This document shows positions 16,181-24,339 of a stretch of DNA of 64,000 bases, one piece after another. The position numbers were made by a program, and so were the translations under genes. The DNA is from Halopelagius inordinatus (GTDB lineage: Archaea; Halobacteriota; Halobacteria; Halobacteriales; Haloferacaceae): NCBI RefSeq assembly GCF_900113245.1, contig NZ_FOOQ01000002.1, forward strand, positions 434,001 through 498,000. Reading direction: 5' to 3'. Position 1 is the first letter of the stretch; each line of letters starts with the position of its first letter. The notes beneath the pieces were generated by a model. The model searched no databases, was not told where the DNA came from, and worked only from the letters and a program-made list of their open reading frames with translations.

Positions 16181-17404
16181 TCACTCCATCGCGTAGATAC
16201 GCGACTCGGCGTTTTTGTCGCCCTGCGTGGCGAAGAAAAGCGCGCCGTCGGCGACGCTCACGCCGGTCGTCGGCGTTCCCTCAACGGAGACCGACCACCG
16301 CTTCGCGCCGAATCGAGCGTCGCCGACGCCGACCCCGCCGTCGAGGTTCGCCGCGACGACGCCGTCCTCGCCCCCGAGGTACGCCACCGACCCCGAGGCG
16401 GCGGGCGGCGCGCCGAAGTCGCCCGCTATCTCCCAGCGCACCTCGCCGGTCCGGTGGTCGAGTCCTCGCGCCCGCGCGAGGTCCGTCCCGACGACGATGC
16501 CGTCCGCGAGTGCGAGTGCGCCGTGCGCCGTGGGGCCGTCCTCGGCGCGCCACCGCGTCCGTCCGGTGTGCGCGCCGCCCGAGAGGCGGTAGACGCCGCC
16601 GCCGAACGTCCCCGCGTAGACGCCGTTCGACCCTTGGACGGCGAGTGCCTCTATCGACCCGCCGAGTTTCCGCCGCCACAGACCGCGGCCGTCGTAGAGG
16701 TTGTACACCTCGCCGCCCGTCGTCCCGACGTACAGCGAGTTGAACGGGAACGCGAGTTTCGACACCTCGCCGAACACCTCGAACGTCCAGATGGGGTCTC
16801 CCGTCTCGAAGTCCAAAACGGCGACGAGTCCATCGTCGGTTCCGACGGCGACGCCGTCGTCGGCCGGAACGGCCGGCGTGCGAACGTCCGTTCTGTCTCC
16901 CGGCACCCACCGCCAGCGCTCCTCGCCCGTCTCGGCGTCGAGAGCCAGAAGGCCGCGTCGGTCCGCCGTCCCGACGTAGACGGTGTCGTCCACCACGGCG
17001 GGCGAGGTGAACTGCGGAGACCCGTAGTTGGTGTCGGTGTCCGTTCGCTCCCCCACGCGCCAGCGTTCCTCGCCGGAGGCGGTGTCGAGAGCGCGAAGGC
17101 TCTCCGCGAGAGGGACGTACGCCGTGTCGCCGACGACGGCGATGCGGCCGGTGGGCCACCCGCCTTCCACGTTCCACCGGGCGGTCGGTTTCTCCGTCGG
17201 ACCGACGGGGTTCGGGTTGTAACTCGTCGCTTGCGCGTCGAAGTGGGGGAGGGGCCAATCGGTCGTCGCGTCGTCGGGGACGGGTGCGCCGTCGCCCAAG
17301 TCGCCGTCGAGTTCGTCGGCGCTATCGACGCACCCGGCGAGAGAGGCGGTGGCCGCCGCGCCGACGGCCGCGAGGAAGCGGCGTCTGGACGTGTGGGAGG
17401 GCAT
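16181..17404 (-). CDS. Tat-dependent lipoprotein with PQQ-type beta-propeller
   Basis: A 407-aa protein. N-terminal Tat motif RRRFLAAVG and a lipobox LAGC at about residue 22, so it is exported folded and anchored by a lipid on the outer face of the membrane. The rest is a PQQ/BamB-like propeller with recurring blades of the form ALDxxTGEERWR (e.g. LRALDTASGEERWR, LLALDAETGEERWR, VAVLDFETGDPIWT). Such propellers in haloarchaea are mostly of unknown role (scaffold or dehydrogenase-like). Start at MPSHTSRRR is set by the Tat signal; an AT-rich box lies upstream. Divergent to the methylthiotransferase. Confidence 0.88.
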   Translation of the reverse strand: MPSHTSRRRFLAAVGAAATASLAGCVDSADELDGDLGDGAPVPDDATTDWPLPHFDAQATSYNPNPVGPTEKPTARWNVEGGWPTGRIAVVGDTAYVPLAESLRALDTASGEERWRVGERTDTDTNYGSPQFTSPAVVDDTVYVGTADRRGLLALDAETGEERWRWVPGDRTDVRTPAVPADDGVAVGTDDGLVAVLDFETGDPIWTFEVFGEVSKLAFPFNSLYVGTTGGEVYNLYDGRGLWRRKLGGSIEALAVQGSNGVYAGTFGGGVYRLSGGAHTGRTRWRAEDGPTAHGALALADGIVVGTDLARARGLDHRTGEVRWEIAGDFGAPPAASGSVAYLGGEDGVVAANLDGGVGVGDARFGAKRWSVSVEGTPTTGVSVADGALFFATQGDKNAESRIYAME

Positions 17405-17515
17405 CGGTCTCGTGTTTTCGGGGTGAAAGTATATTCTTTCTGGAACGTTCTCCGCCCTCGTTCGGCCCGTACCGTCGCGCTTTTGGCCGCCGAACCGATA
17501 TCTCACGACGACCGA

Positions 17516-18769
17516 ATGGCCCGATATCACATCGAGACGTACGGCTGTACCTCGAACCGCGGCGAGAGCCGCGCCATCGAGAGCGCGCTTCGCGACGCGG
17601 GGCACTACCGCGTCGACGCGCCCGAGGAAGCCGACGTCGCCATCATGAACACCTGTACGGTCGTGGAGAAGACGGAGCGGAACATGCTCCGCCGGGCCAA
17701 AGAACTGGAGGCGGAGACGGCGGACCTCATCATCACCGGCTGTATGGCGCTGGCGCAAGGCGAGGAGTTCCGCGAGGAGGAGGTGGACGCCCAGATTCTC
17801 CACTGGGACGACGTCCCCACCGCCGTCACGAACGGCGAGTGTCCGACGCCCGGCCCCGGCGTCGAACCCGTCTTAGACGGCGTCGTCGGCATCCTCCCCA
17901 TCGCTCGGGGCTGTATGTCGAACTGCTCGTACTGCATCACGAAGTTCGCCACCGGCCGCGTCGACTCGCCGTCGGTCACGGAGAACGTCGAGAAGGCTCG
18001 CGCACTCGTCCACGCCGGAGCGAAGGAGATTCGAATCACCGGCCAAGACACCGGCGTCTACGGCTGGGACGACGGCGACCGGAAGCTTCCGGAACTGCTC
18101 GACCGAATCTGTTCCGAGATAGACGGCGACTTCCGCGTCCGCCTCGGCATGGCGAACCCCGGCGGAATTCACGGTATCCACGAGGAACTCGCGGCGGTGT
18201 TCGACGAACACGAGAACCTGTACAACTTCATCCACCTGCCCGTCCAGTCGGGGTCCGATACGGTGCTAGAGGAGATGCGCCGCCAACACCGCGTCGAGAA
18301 GTTCGTCGAGATAGTCGAGACGTTCGACCGGGAGTTGGAGTACTGGACGCTCTCTACGGACTTCATCGTCGGGTTCCCGACCGAGACGGACGACGACCAC
18401 GCCCAGAGCATGGCTCTGTTCAGGGAAGTCCGCCCCGAGAAGGTGAACATCACCCGGTTCTCGAAGCGCCCCGGCACCGACGCCGCCGAGATGAAGGGCC
18501 TCGGCGGCACTCTCAAAAAGGAACGCTCGAAGGAGATGTCCGAGTTGAAGATGGATATCGTCGCCGAGGCGTACGAGGAGATGGTCGGCGAGACGCACCG
18601 CGTGATGGCCGTCGAGGAGGGTACCGGCGACTCCGTGAAGTGCCGCGACGAAGCCTACAGACAGATCATCGTCCAGAACGCCTCCGACCACGGCGTCGAA
18701 CCCGGCGACTTCTTGAGCGTCGAGGTGACGAGTCACCAGACGGTCTACGCGTTCGGAACGCCGGTCTGA
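17516..18769 (+). CDS. tRNA N6-threonylcarbamoyladenosine (t6A37) methylthiotransferase, e-MtaB/CDKAL1 type
   Basis: A 417-aa radical-SAM enzyme. The N-terminal UPF0004 domain has its three cluster cysteines at 11 (YGCTSN), 47 (NTCTV) and 76 (TGCMA). The radical-SAM CxxxCxxC is at 133-140 (CMSNCSYC), and the C-terminal TRAM domain covers roughly 355-415. The archaeal/eukaryotic e-MtaB subgroup makes ms2t6A at position 37 of tRNAs reading ANN codons. Intact and full length. Divergent to the PQQ lipoprotein across 111 bp. Confidence 0.93.
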   Translation: MARYHIETYGCTSNRGESRAIESALRDAGHYRVDAPEEADVAIMNTCTVVEKTERNMLRRAKELEAETADLIITGCMALAQGEEFREEEVDAQILHWDDVPTAVTNGECPTPGPGVEPVLDGVVGILPIARGCMSNCSYCITKFATGRVDSPSVTENVEKARALVHAGAKEIRITGQDTGVYGWDDGDRKLPELLDRICSEIDGDFRVRLGMANPGGIHGIHEELAAVFDEHENLYNFIHLPVQSGSDTVLEEMRRQHRVEKFVEIVETFDRELEYWTLSTDFIVGFPTETDDDHAQSMALFREVRPEKVNITRFSKRPGTDAAEMKGLGGTLKKERSKEMSELKMDIVAEAYEEMVGETHRVMAVEEGTGDSVKCRDEAYRQIIVQNASDHGVEPGDFLSVEVTSHQTVYAFGTPV

Positions 18770-18790
18770 ACCGGCGCGTGCGCGAGACGC

Positions 18791-19549
18791 TCAGAGGAGG
18801 AACGTCCCGAGGAATCCGGCGGCCGTCGCCAACGTGACGACCGGACCCGCCTGTTCGTAGGCGTCGGGGTAGATTTCGCCCGCCAGCGACGCCAGTATCG
18901 CGCCACCGGCGAACGAGCGAACAACTCCGAGCCAGAAGTCCGGCAGGGGCGGGATGAACCAGTAGCCCAGCATCACCGACCCGCCGACGACGAACGCCGT
19001 CACCGCCCACGCCGCGAACGTCTTGTCCCTGCCGCGGTTCTCGGACATGTTCGTCGCGGACATCATCGACTGCGAACCGTTCGTCACGACCAACGCGAAC
19101 AGAAACGCCGTCGCGCCGGAGACGTTCCCGACCAGCAGCGACCCCATCGCCGCGTTCTCGGGGATGCCGTCTGTCGTCACACTCGCCCACAGACCCACCC
19201 CGTTCTCCTCGGATTCGTCGTTCATCAGGTGGTCGATGAGGATGTCCAGTCCGCCGAACGCGAGGACGCCCAAGAGGAAGAATCCCGACGCGTTCCACTC
19301 GCCGATGTTCCGGACGGCGGGGTCGAACAACTCGAATGCCAACGAGACGACGAGCGACCCGCCGCCGACGGCGAGGAGTCCCGCCTGCCACCCCCGATCC
19401 GGGGGGTTCCAGACGCCGACGGCCGCACCGACGGTGAGCGAAACGGCGGCGAACGCGGCGTAGAACCAGGGGTTCGAGAGTAGTCCGCCGACCGAGCCGC
19501 TCGGATTCGAAGCCTGAGCGACGACCGGCCCCGCGATGCCGTGAAACAT
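18791..19549 (-). CDS. ZIP-like metal transporter homologue
   Basis: A 252-aa protein with seven to eight helices. The long cytoplasmic acidic loop (NDESEENG, around 110) and the TM4-like TTDGIPENAAMG plus later SFAGGAILASLAGEIYPDAYE follow the ZIP plan. The TM4/TM5 histidines of classical ZIPs (HNxPEG, HExP) are absent; D-G-I-P-E-N replaces the first. Metal specificity therefore cannot be assumed. ATG at 19549 is preferred over the GTG one codon earlier. Downstream end is 21 bp from the convergent methylthiotransferase. Confidence 0.72.
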   Translation of the reverse strand: MFHGIAGPVVAQASNPSGSVGGLLSNPWFYAAFAAVSLTVGAAVGVWNPPDRGWQAGLLAVGGGSLVVSLAFELFDPAVRNIGEWNASGFFLLGVLAFGGLDILIDHLMNDESEENGVGLWASVTTDGIPENAAMGSLLVGNVSGATAFLFALVVTNGSQSMMSATNMSENRGRDKTFAAWAVTAFVVGGSVMLGYWFIPPLPDFWLGVVRSFAGGAILASLAGEIYPDAYEQAGPVVTLATAAGFLGTFLL

Positions 19550-19676
19550 CACGCCGACCTATTGTCCGAGTAAACTGTTATCGGTTTTTGCCGCCGAATC
19601 GACGTATTCCGCGGCCGCCGCCGAACCGACCGCTCTCCGTGCCGTCGCTGGACCGCGTCGGGCGGCCCACGGGGTC

Positions 19677-20621
19677 TCACGCCGTGACGTCGAGGACGAC
19701 TTTCCCGGTGAGGCCGCCCTCCTCGACCATCTCGTGGGCCTCCGCCACGTCTTCGAGCGGTACCACCGAGTCGATGACCGGTTCGAGTTGCCCGCGTTCG
19801 ACGAGGCGGCGCAGGCCGTCGAGGTAGTGGCGGGCGCGTTCGAGAAACAGCATGTGGACGGTGAAGTTCTTCTGGTAGGCCGCGCCCCACTCGCCCTCCG
19901 GTTCGAGGATGGTCACCATCCGGCCGTGCGGCCGCGTGACCTCGGCGCTCTCGGCCAACGTGCCGCCGCCGACGGTGGTGAACACCGCGTCCGCCGGGTC
20001 TTCGAACTCCGAGTTCATCACCGCCGCGAAATCCTCTGACTCGTAGTCGATGGCGCGGGCAGCCCCGAGTTCTTCCGTCTGTTCGACCGTCTCGGGACTC
20101 GTCGTCGCGACGACTTGCGCCCCGGCGGCGTCGGCAATCTGGACGGCGTGCGCGCCGACGCCGCCCGCGCCGTGAATCAGCACCGTCTCGCCCGCACCCA
20201 CGTCGCCGCGAGTGACCATCGCCTCCCACGCGGTGCCGCCCGCGAGGGGAAGCGCCGCCGCCTCGGTGTGCGAGAGGGTCGACGGTTTCCGCGCGACGAT
20301 GGACTCCTCGGCGACGTGGTACTCGGCGAAACTCCCCTGTTCGCCGAATATCTCGGGCGTGTAGAACACCTCGTCGCCGACTTCGAAGTCGGTCACGGAC
20401 TCGCCCACCGCCTCGACGACGCCCGACACGTCGTAGCCGATGACCGTCGGCGGCGAGATTCCGGCCCACGACCCGGCCTGCCGAATCTTGGTGTCGACGG
20501 GGTTGACCGACGAGGCGTGTACCTTCACGAGAACCTCCGTCGGGTCCGGAGAGGGTTTCTCCACGTCGCGCCGTTCGAAGACGTCGGTGCCGCCGAAGTC
20601 GGTGATGACCATCGCGTCCAT
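19677..20621 (-). CDS. zinc-independent quinone oxidoreductase-type MDR reductase
   Basis: A 314-aa medium-chain reductase of the quinone-oxidoreductase branch: GroES-like N-terminal part (VGYDVSGVVEAVG-type strand written here as IGYDVSGVVEAVG), Rossmann motif HGAGGVGAHAVQ (about 146-157) and no structural or catalytic zinc cysteines. It should reduce quinones or enones with NADPH. Start: MDAMVITD is used; the second Met three codons later is equally good. Upstream GNAT gene reads the same way with 49 bp between them. Confidence 0.88.
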   Translation of the reverse strand: MDAMVITDFGGTDVFERRDVEKPSPDPTEVLVKVHASSVNPVDTKIRQAGSWAGISPPTVIGYDVSGVVEAVGESVTDFEVGDEVFYTPEIFGEQGSFAEYHVAEESIVARKPSTLSHTEAAALPLAGGTAWEAMVTRGDVGAGETVLIHGAGGVGAHAVQIADAAGAQVVATTSPETVEQTEELGAARAIDYESEDFAAVMNSEFEDPADAVFTTVGGGTLAESAEVTRPHGRMVTILEPEGEWGAAYQKNFTVHMLFLERARHYLDGLRRLVERGQLEPVIDSVVPLEDVAEAHEMVEEGGLTGKVVLDVTA

Positions 20622-20670
20622 GCGCTCGGATACGGTCGGAAGCGGGGTATAAGGTGGGGCCGAAGGCGTC

Positions 20671-21117
20671 TCAATCGGTCCGACGATACATCCCGCGGGA
20701 CGCGGGCGCGGTCGGTTCGAACCCCCACCGCTCGTAGAAGCCGTCCACGTCGGCAAAGAGGTTCACGTAGGCGTTCGGCGGCGCTTCGCGGTCGAGATAC
20801 GCCACGAGTTCGTCCATCATCGCGGTGCCGAGACCCCGGCCTTGGTGAGCCGGTCGAACCGCCATGTCCGCAATCTGGTAGACCGTTCCTCTGTCTCCGA
20901 CGATGCGGGCCATCCCCACCGTCTCGCCGTCGCGGCGGACGCTGACTCCGAAGACGGTGTTCGGAAGGCCCGCCCGCGCGCCCTCGACGCTCCGCGGGGA
21001 CATCCCGGCCGCCTCGCGGAGTTCGCAGAACGTCTCCGCGTCGGGTAGTTTACGGACTAGTTCGTAGGCGTCGTCCATGCCCCGGCGGACGCGGAGCCCG
21101 GAGAAGTGAATTGTCAT
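20671..21117 (-). CDS. GNAT-family N-acetyltransferase
   Basis: A 148-aa acetyltransferase. The acetyl-CoA loop is VRPAHQGRGLGTAMMDEL (about 91-108), preceded by the strand VYQIADMAV and followed by NAYVNLFADVDGFYERWGF, the usual C-terminal region. The substrate is unknown (small amines, antibiotics or protein N-termini are all possible). A shorter start (MDDAYELV, 13 codons in) matches relatives that begin MDD, so the N-terminus is uncertain. Followed at 49 bp by the quinone reductase. Confidence 0.85.
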   Translation of the reverse strand: MTIHFSGLRVRRGMDDAYELVRKLPDAETFCELREAAGMSPRSVEGARAGLPNTVFGVSVRRDGETVGMARIVGDRGTVYQIADMAVRPAHQGRGLGTAMMDELVAYLDREAPPNAYVNLFADVDGFYERWGFEPTAPASRGMYRRTD

Positions 21118-21174
21118 CGAGAGTGACCGGCGGAACCGCCAACCCTTTTCCGTTCGACCGCAGAGAGGAGTTCG

Positions 21175-21771
21175 ATGGACGACACGCCCGGTCCCGACCT
21201 CCCCATCTACGTCCGCGACTTCCTCCAGACGGTCGCCGCGGTGGTTCTCGTCGGTCTCTTGCTGTTCGGTGCGACCGGCGTCTGGCCGCCGATGGTCGCA
21301 GTCGAGAGTCCGAGCATGGAACCGCACATGACGAAAGGTGACCTCGTCGTGGTGACGGACGCCGAACGGTTCGCCGGTCCCGCCGCAGACGAGTACGGCG
21401 TCGTCACGTCCGACGCCTCGGAGGGATACAGTCGGTTCGCGGAACCGGGCGACGTCGTCGTCTACGACGCCCCCGGAAATCGGGGGTCGCCGATAATCCA
21501 CCGGGCGCGCTTTCGGGTGTCCGACGGCGAAAACTGGTACGACAGGGCCGACCCGAACCACGTCCCGGCCGGAGTCGACAGTTGCGCGGAACTCGTGAAC
21601 TGTCCGGCACCGCACGACGGTTACATCACGTTGGGCGACAACAACGAGATGTACGACCAAGTCAGCGGTATCGCCTCCGGTCCCGTCCGCGCGGAGTGGG
21701 TCGTCGCGAAAGCGCAGATTCGCGTGCCGTATCTCGGTTACATCCGCCTCTTGCTGGCGGGGAAGGCCTGA
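21175..21771 (+). CDS. sec11: type I signal peptidase (S26, archaeal Sec11 type)
   Basis: A 198-aa membrane peptidase that cleaves Sec signal peptides on the outer face. One N-terminal helix (about 17-38), the Ser box ESPSMEP (about 43-49, nucleophile Ser), the His box IIHRAR (archaeal enzymes use His instead of the bacterial Lys) and the Asp box GDNN (about 157-160), then a second hydrophobic stretch near the C-terminus. Haloarchaea usually have more than one Sec11. Divergent from the GNAT gene by 57 bp. Confidence 0.9.
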   Translation: MDDTPGPDLPIYVRDFLQTVAAVVLVGLLLFGATGVWPPMVAVESPSMEPHMTKGDLVVVTDAERFAGPAADEYGVVTSDASEGYSRFAEPGDVVVYDAPGNRGSPIIHRARFRVSDGENWYDRADPNHVPAGVDSCAELVNCPAPHDGYITLGDNNEMYDQVSGIASGPVRAEWVVAKAQIRVPYLGYIRLLLAGKA

Positions 21772-21814
21772 CCGCGCCGCCGCGGAGTCGTACGACGGAG
21801 CCGAGGGGCCCCCT

Positions 21815-22273
21815 TCAGTCGGCCGTCGACGACCGGCGGACGATAGAGATCCAGAACCGTTCGACCGACTGCGCAAAACGGATGAACTCGTCGGGTGCGA
21901 CCGGCTTTCGGATGTAGTGGTCCGCTTCGAGGCCGTGCGACTTGACTATCTCTTCGCCGAGGTCCGAACTCGTGAGGATGACGACGGGAACATCGGCCAG
22001 TAGCGGTTCGTTGTTCAACTCGGACAACACCGCCATGCCGTCGTCGCCGGGCAACTGCGGTTCGAGGAGCACGAGGTCGGGGCGCGGACTGTCCGCGTGT
22101 TCGCCGCGTCGATAGACGAAATCGAGGGCTTCCTCGCCGTCCGAGACGGCGTGGATGCTGTTTCGGATCTTCGCGTCCTCGAACGATTCGGTGAATAGAC
22201 GGGTGTCCCCGGGGCTGGGTTCGACCAACAGAATTTCGATCGGGTCGCACTCCCGTCCGTCCTCTGAAGACAT
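21815..22273 (-). CDS. single-domain response regulator with Glu at the phospho-acceptor position
   Basis: A 152-aa CheY-like receiver with no output domain, similar to Rcp1-type regulators common in haloarchaea. N-terminal IEILLVEPSPGD corresponds to the usual VDD pocket, but here the motif reads VEPSP. The strand that normally ends LLD reads PDLVLLEPQLPGDDG, so the phosphorylated Asp is Glu, checked on the nucleotides (CTC CTC GAA CCG, - strand). The Thr/Ser and Lys of the active site remain (VVILTSSD, YIRKP). A Glu can mimic phospho-Asp, so it may be constitutively on, or simply unphosphorylatable. No kinase is adjacent. Confidence 0.86.
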   Translation of the reverse strand: MSSEDGRECDPIEILLVEPSPGDTRLFTESFEDAKIRNSIHAVSDGEEALDFVYRRGEHADSPRPDLVLLEPQLPGDDGMAVLSELNNEPLLADVPVVILTSSDLGEEIVKSHGLEADHYIRKPVAPDEFIRFAQSVERFWISIVRRSSTAD

Positions 22274-22374
22274 TACCGCTACTCTCAATCAGAGCACTAT
22301 AACTCTTGATCTGTCGGGAGAGAATGTCTCGGACAGAATCACGTGGGTATCGGACCGTCGGGACCGCCCTGCGT

Positions 22375-23352
22375 CTACTTCTCGGTCGGCGGCGACGTCC
22401 GGCGGGCGTTCGTCTGTGCCTCCTCGGTCGCCGTCCGGAACCGGGCCAGTCGCTCGGCCTCCTCGTCTTCTTTCCACTCGCCGAGTTCCTTCGGGTCGAC
22501 GTGGACGAACACGTCGTCGACGTCGGGCAGTTCGCGGATGGTCGCCACCACCTCCGACTCGATGTCGTGGGCCTCCAACAGGGTCATGTCGCCCTCGACT
22601 TCGATGTGGAGGCTTACGTCTATCTCCGGGCCGACGTAGTGCGCCACCACGTCGTGCGCGCCGCGGACGTCCGGATGCGCGAGTGCGCGCCCGAGGATTT
22701 CGGCCCGCAGTTCCTCCGGCGGTGCCGCGCCGACGAGGTAGTTCAGGTTGTCGCGGACGATTTCGTAGCCGGTGTAGAGGATGCCCAGAGAGACCACGCC
22801 CGCGGCTATCGGGTCGAGGACGGGGACGCCGACGGCCGCGCCGACGACGCCCGCGAGGGCGGCCCCCGCGGTCAGAATGTCGTTTCGGTTGTCCTTCGCG
22901 GTGGCGACGATAGCGGGCGACCGACGGCCCTCGCCGACGGCCAGACAGTAGCGATAGAGGCCGTACTTCACCCCGGCGGTGCCCACGAGGACTACGACGC
23001 CGGTCAGACCGGCGCTTCGTCCGTACGTTCCGTTCAGCACCGTCGTCGTGGCGTTCCAGAGGACGCCCGCCCCCGCGGCGAAGACGCCGAGAGCGACGAA
23101 GAGGGCGACGAACGGTTCGATTCGTTCGTGTCCGTGCGGATGCTCGAAGTCGGGCGGTTGCGTGGTGAGGTACAACCCGGCGACGATGATGACGCTGTAG
23201 GCCACGTCAGCGAGACTGTTGACCGCCTCGGACCCGATAGCGAGACTCCCCGTCGCCCACCAGACGGCCCCCTTCGCGACCACCAACGCGACGTTGACCG
23301 CCAACACGACGAGTCCGACCCGTCGAATCACGGCCTTTCGGGTGCCCTCCAT
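22375..23352 (-). CDS. cation diffusion facilitator (CDF) metal exporter
   Basis: A 325-aa transporter: six helices in the first 210 residues and a cytoplasmic ferredoxin-like metal-sensing domain (about 212-295), then a charged tail ending in EWKEDEEAE and a disordered segment. Family marks: GSLAIGSEAVNSLADVAYS in TM2, HPHGHERIEPFVAL between TM2 and TM3, and TAKDNRNDILTA in TM5. The metal-site residues (E/N/D in TM2, D/N/D in TM5) suggest Mn, Fe or Zn export driven by protons; which metal cannot be decided. Confidence 0.92.
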   Translation of the reverse strand: MEGTRKAVIRRVGLVVLAVNVALVVAKGAVWWATGSLAIGSEAVNSLADVAYSVIIVAGLYLTTQPPDFEHPHGHERIEPFVALFVALGVFAAGAGVLWNATTTVLNGTYGRSAGLTGVVVLVGTAGVKYGLYRYCLAVGEGRRSPAIVATAKDNRNDILTAGAALAGVVGAAVGVPVLDPIAAGVVSLGILYTGYEIVRDNLNYLVGAAPPEELRAEILGRALAHPDVRGAHDVVAHYVGPEIDVSLHIEVEGDMTLLEAHDIESEVVATIRELPDVDDVFVHVDPKELGEWKEDEEAERLARFRTATEEAQTNARRTSPPTEK

Positions 23353-23417
23353 CGGTGATGACTACTCATCGAGGGACAAAGGCACTTCGGACGGGCGTCC
23401 CCGCGGGCGTCGGGGGG

Positions 23418-23984
23418 TCAGTCGGCGTCGAACGAGAGGGGGACCGCTTCGTCGTCCGCGAGTGAGTCGTCGTCTCCTTCTGCGGCGTCGAGCGACGAGA
23501 ACGCCTCGTGGAGGCGGTCGTACGTGTCGTCGAGGGCTTCGACGAGCACTTTCGTGTCGCCGACGACGGGCATGAAGTTGGTGTCGCCGTCCCACCGCGG
23601 GACGACGTGGGTGTGGAGGTGGTCGTCGATGGACCCCCCGGAGGCGCCGCCGCCGAGATTCTCGCCCACGTTGGCGGCGTCGGGTTCCATCGCGGCGTCG
23701 AACGCCGAGAGCGTCGCCGCCTTCAACTTCGCGTGGTCGAGGAGTTCGGCGTCCGTCAGGTCGTCCCACTCGCCTGTGTGGCGGTACGGGATGACCATCG
23801 CGTGGCCCGGGTTGTACGGGTAGTTGTTCAAGAGAACGAACGCGTGGTCGCTTCGAGCGACGACGCGACTCTCCCTGTCGTCGTCGCGTTCGGGAAGGGC
23901 GCAGAACGGGCACCCCTCCGACTCCTCGTCGTCGCCGTCTCGTTCGACCCACTCGATGCGCCACGGCGCGAACAACTGGTCCAT
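23418..23984 (-). CDS. HIT-family hydrolase
   Basis: A 188-aa histidine-triad protein. CPFC (about 25-28) marks a zinc site; LLNNYPYNPGHAMVIPYRH precedes; and the catalytic triad is HLHTHVVPRW (about 130-139). HIT proteins hydrolyse nucleoside phosphoramidates or dinucleoside polyphosphates (Ap4A/adenylyl-lysine type). An acidic C-terminal extension (DDDSLADDEAV) is typical of haloarchaea. ATG chosen because MDQLFAPWR is the normal start of this family; the long upstream frame has no family sequence. Confidence 0.92.
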   Translation of the reverse strand: MDQLFAPWRIEWVERDGDDEESEGCPFCALPERDDDRESRVVARSDHAFVLLNNYPYNPGHAMVIPYRHTGEWDDLTDAELLDHAKLKAATLSAFDAAMEPDAANVGENLGGGASGGSIDDHLHTHVVPRWDGDTNFMPVVGDTKVLVEALDDTYDRLHEAFSSLDAAEGDDDSLADDEAVPLSFDAD

Positions 23985-24087
23985 GGACGCCCCGTGGAAA
24001 CGCGTCGGCTTAGTGTCGGCGGGAAGCGACTGTGACACTCGCTGACTGTTGGCTAGGTTCATGTCTCGGGCGGCCGTACTACTCGCG

Positions 24088-24285
24088 ATGGCCGTCAGCC
24101 CCGACCCCTCCGTACTGACCGAACCGTGCGACCACTGCGGCCGAGAGACGCCGCACCGGGTTCGAGTCGAACTGCGCGCGGAGAACAGAGACCCCGAACG
24201 GGCGGCGTACTCCCGCGAACCGTATCGAATCTCCGTCTGCGCCGCGTGCGGAACCGAGACGGTGACCCGGATGAACACGGCGTGA
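24088..24285 (+). CDS. small zinc-ribbon protein, 65 aa
   Basis: A 65-aa protein with two CxxC pairs, CDHCG (about 13-17) and CAACG (about 51-55), 38 residues apart, and a basic central part with alternating Glu/Arg. This fits a single zinc ribbon of the haloarchaeal small zinc-finger proteins. Start at the third in-frame ATG is chosen because the preceding residues (MARFMSRAAVLLA) overlap the divergent promoter region; the longer 78-aa form cannot be excluded. Function unknown. Confidence 0.7.
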   Translation: MAVSPDPSVLTEPCDHCGRETPHRVRVELRAENRDPERAAYSREPYRISVCAACGTETVTRMNTA

Positions 24286-24339
24286 GTCGAGGGAGACGAC
24301 GCCGGAGGCGGCGACGGCCGCGGTGGTGAGTCAGAGAGC

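Noticed and set aside
16454-17515. Long N-terminal extension of the methylthiotransferase frame
   Set aside because: The extension is antisense to the PQQ-propeller gene; the enzyme family begins at MARYHIETYGC.
20717-20735. GGTTCGAACCCCC, resembling a tRNA T-arm
   Set aside because: It lies inside the GNAT coding sequence and there is no acceptor, D or anticodon arm around it.
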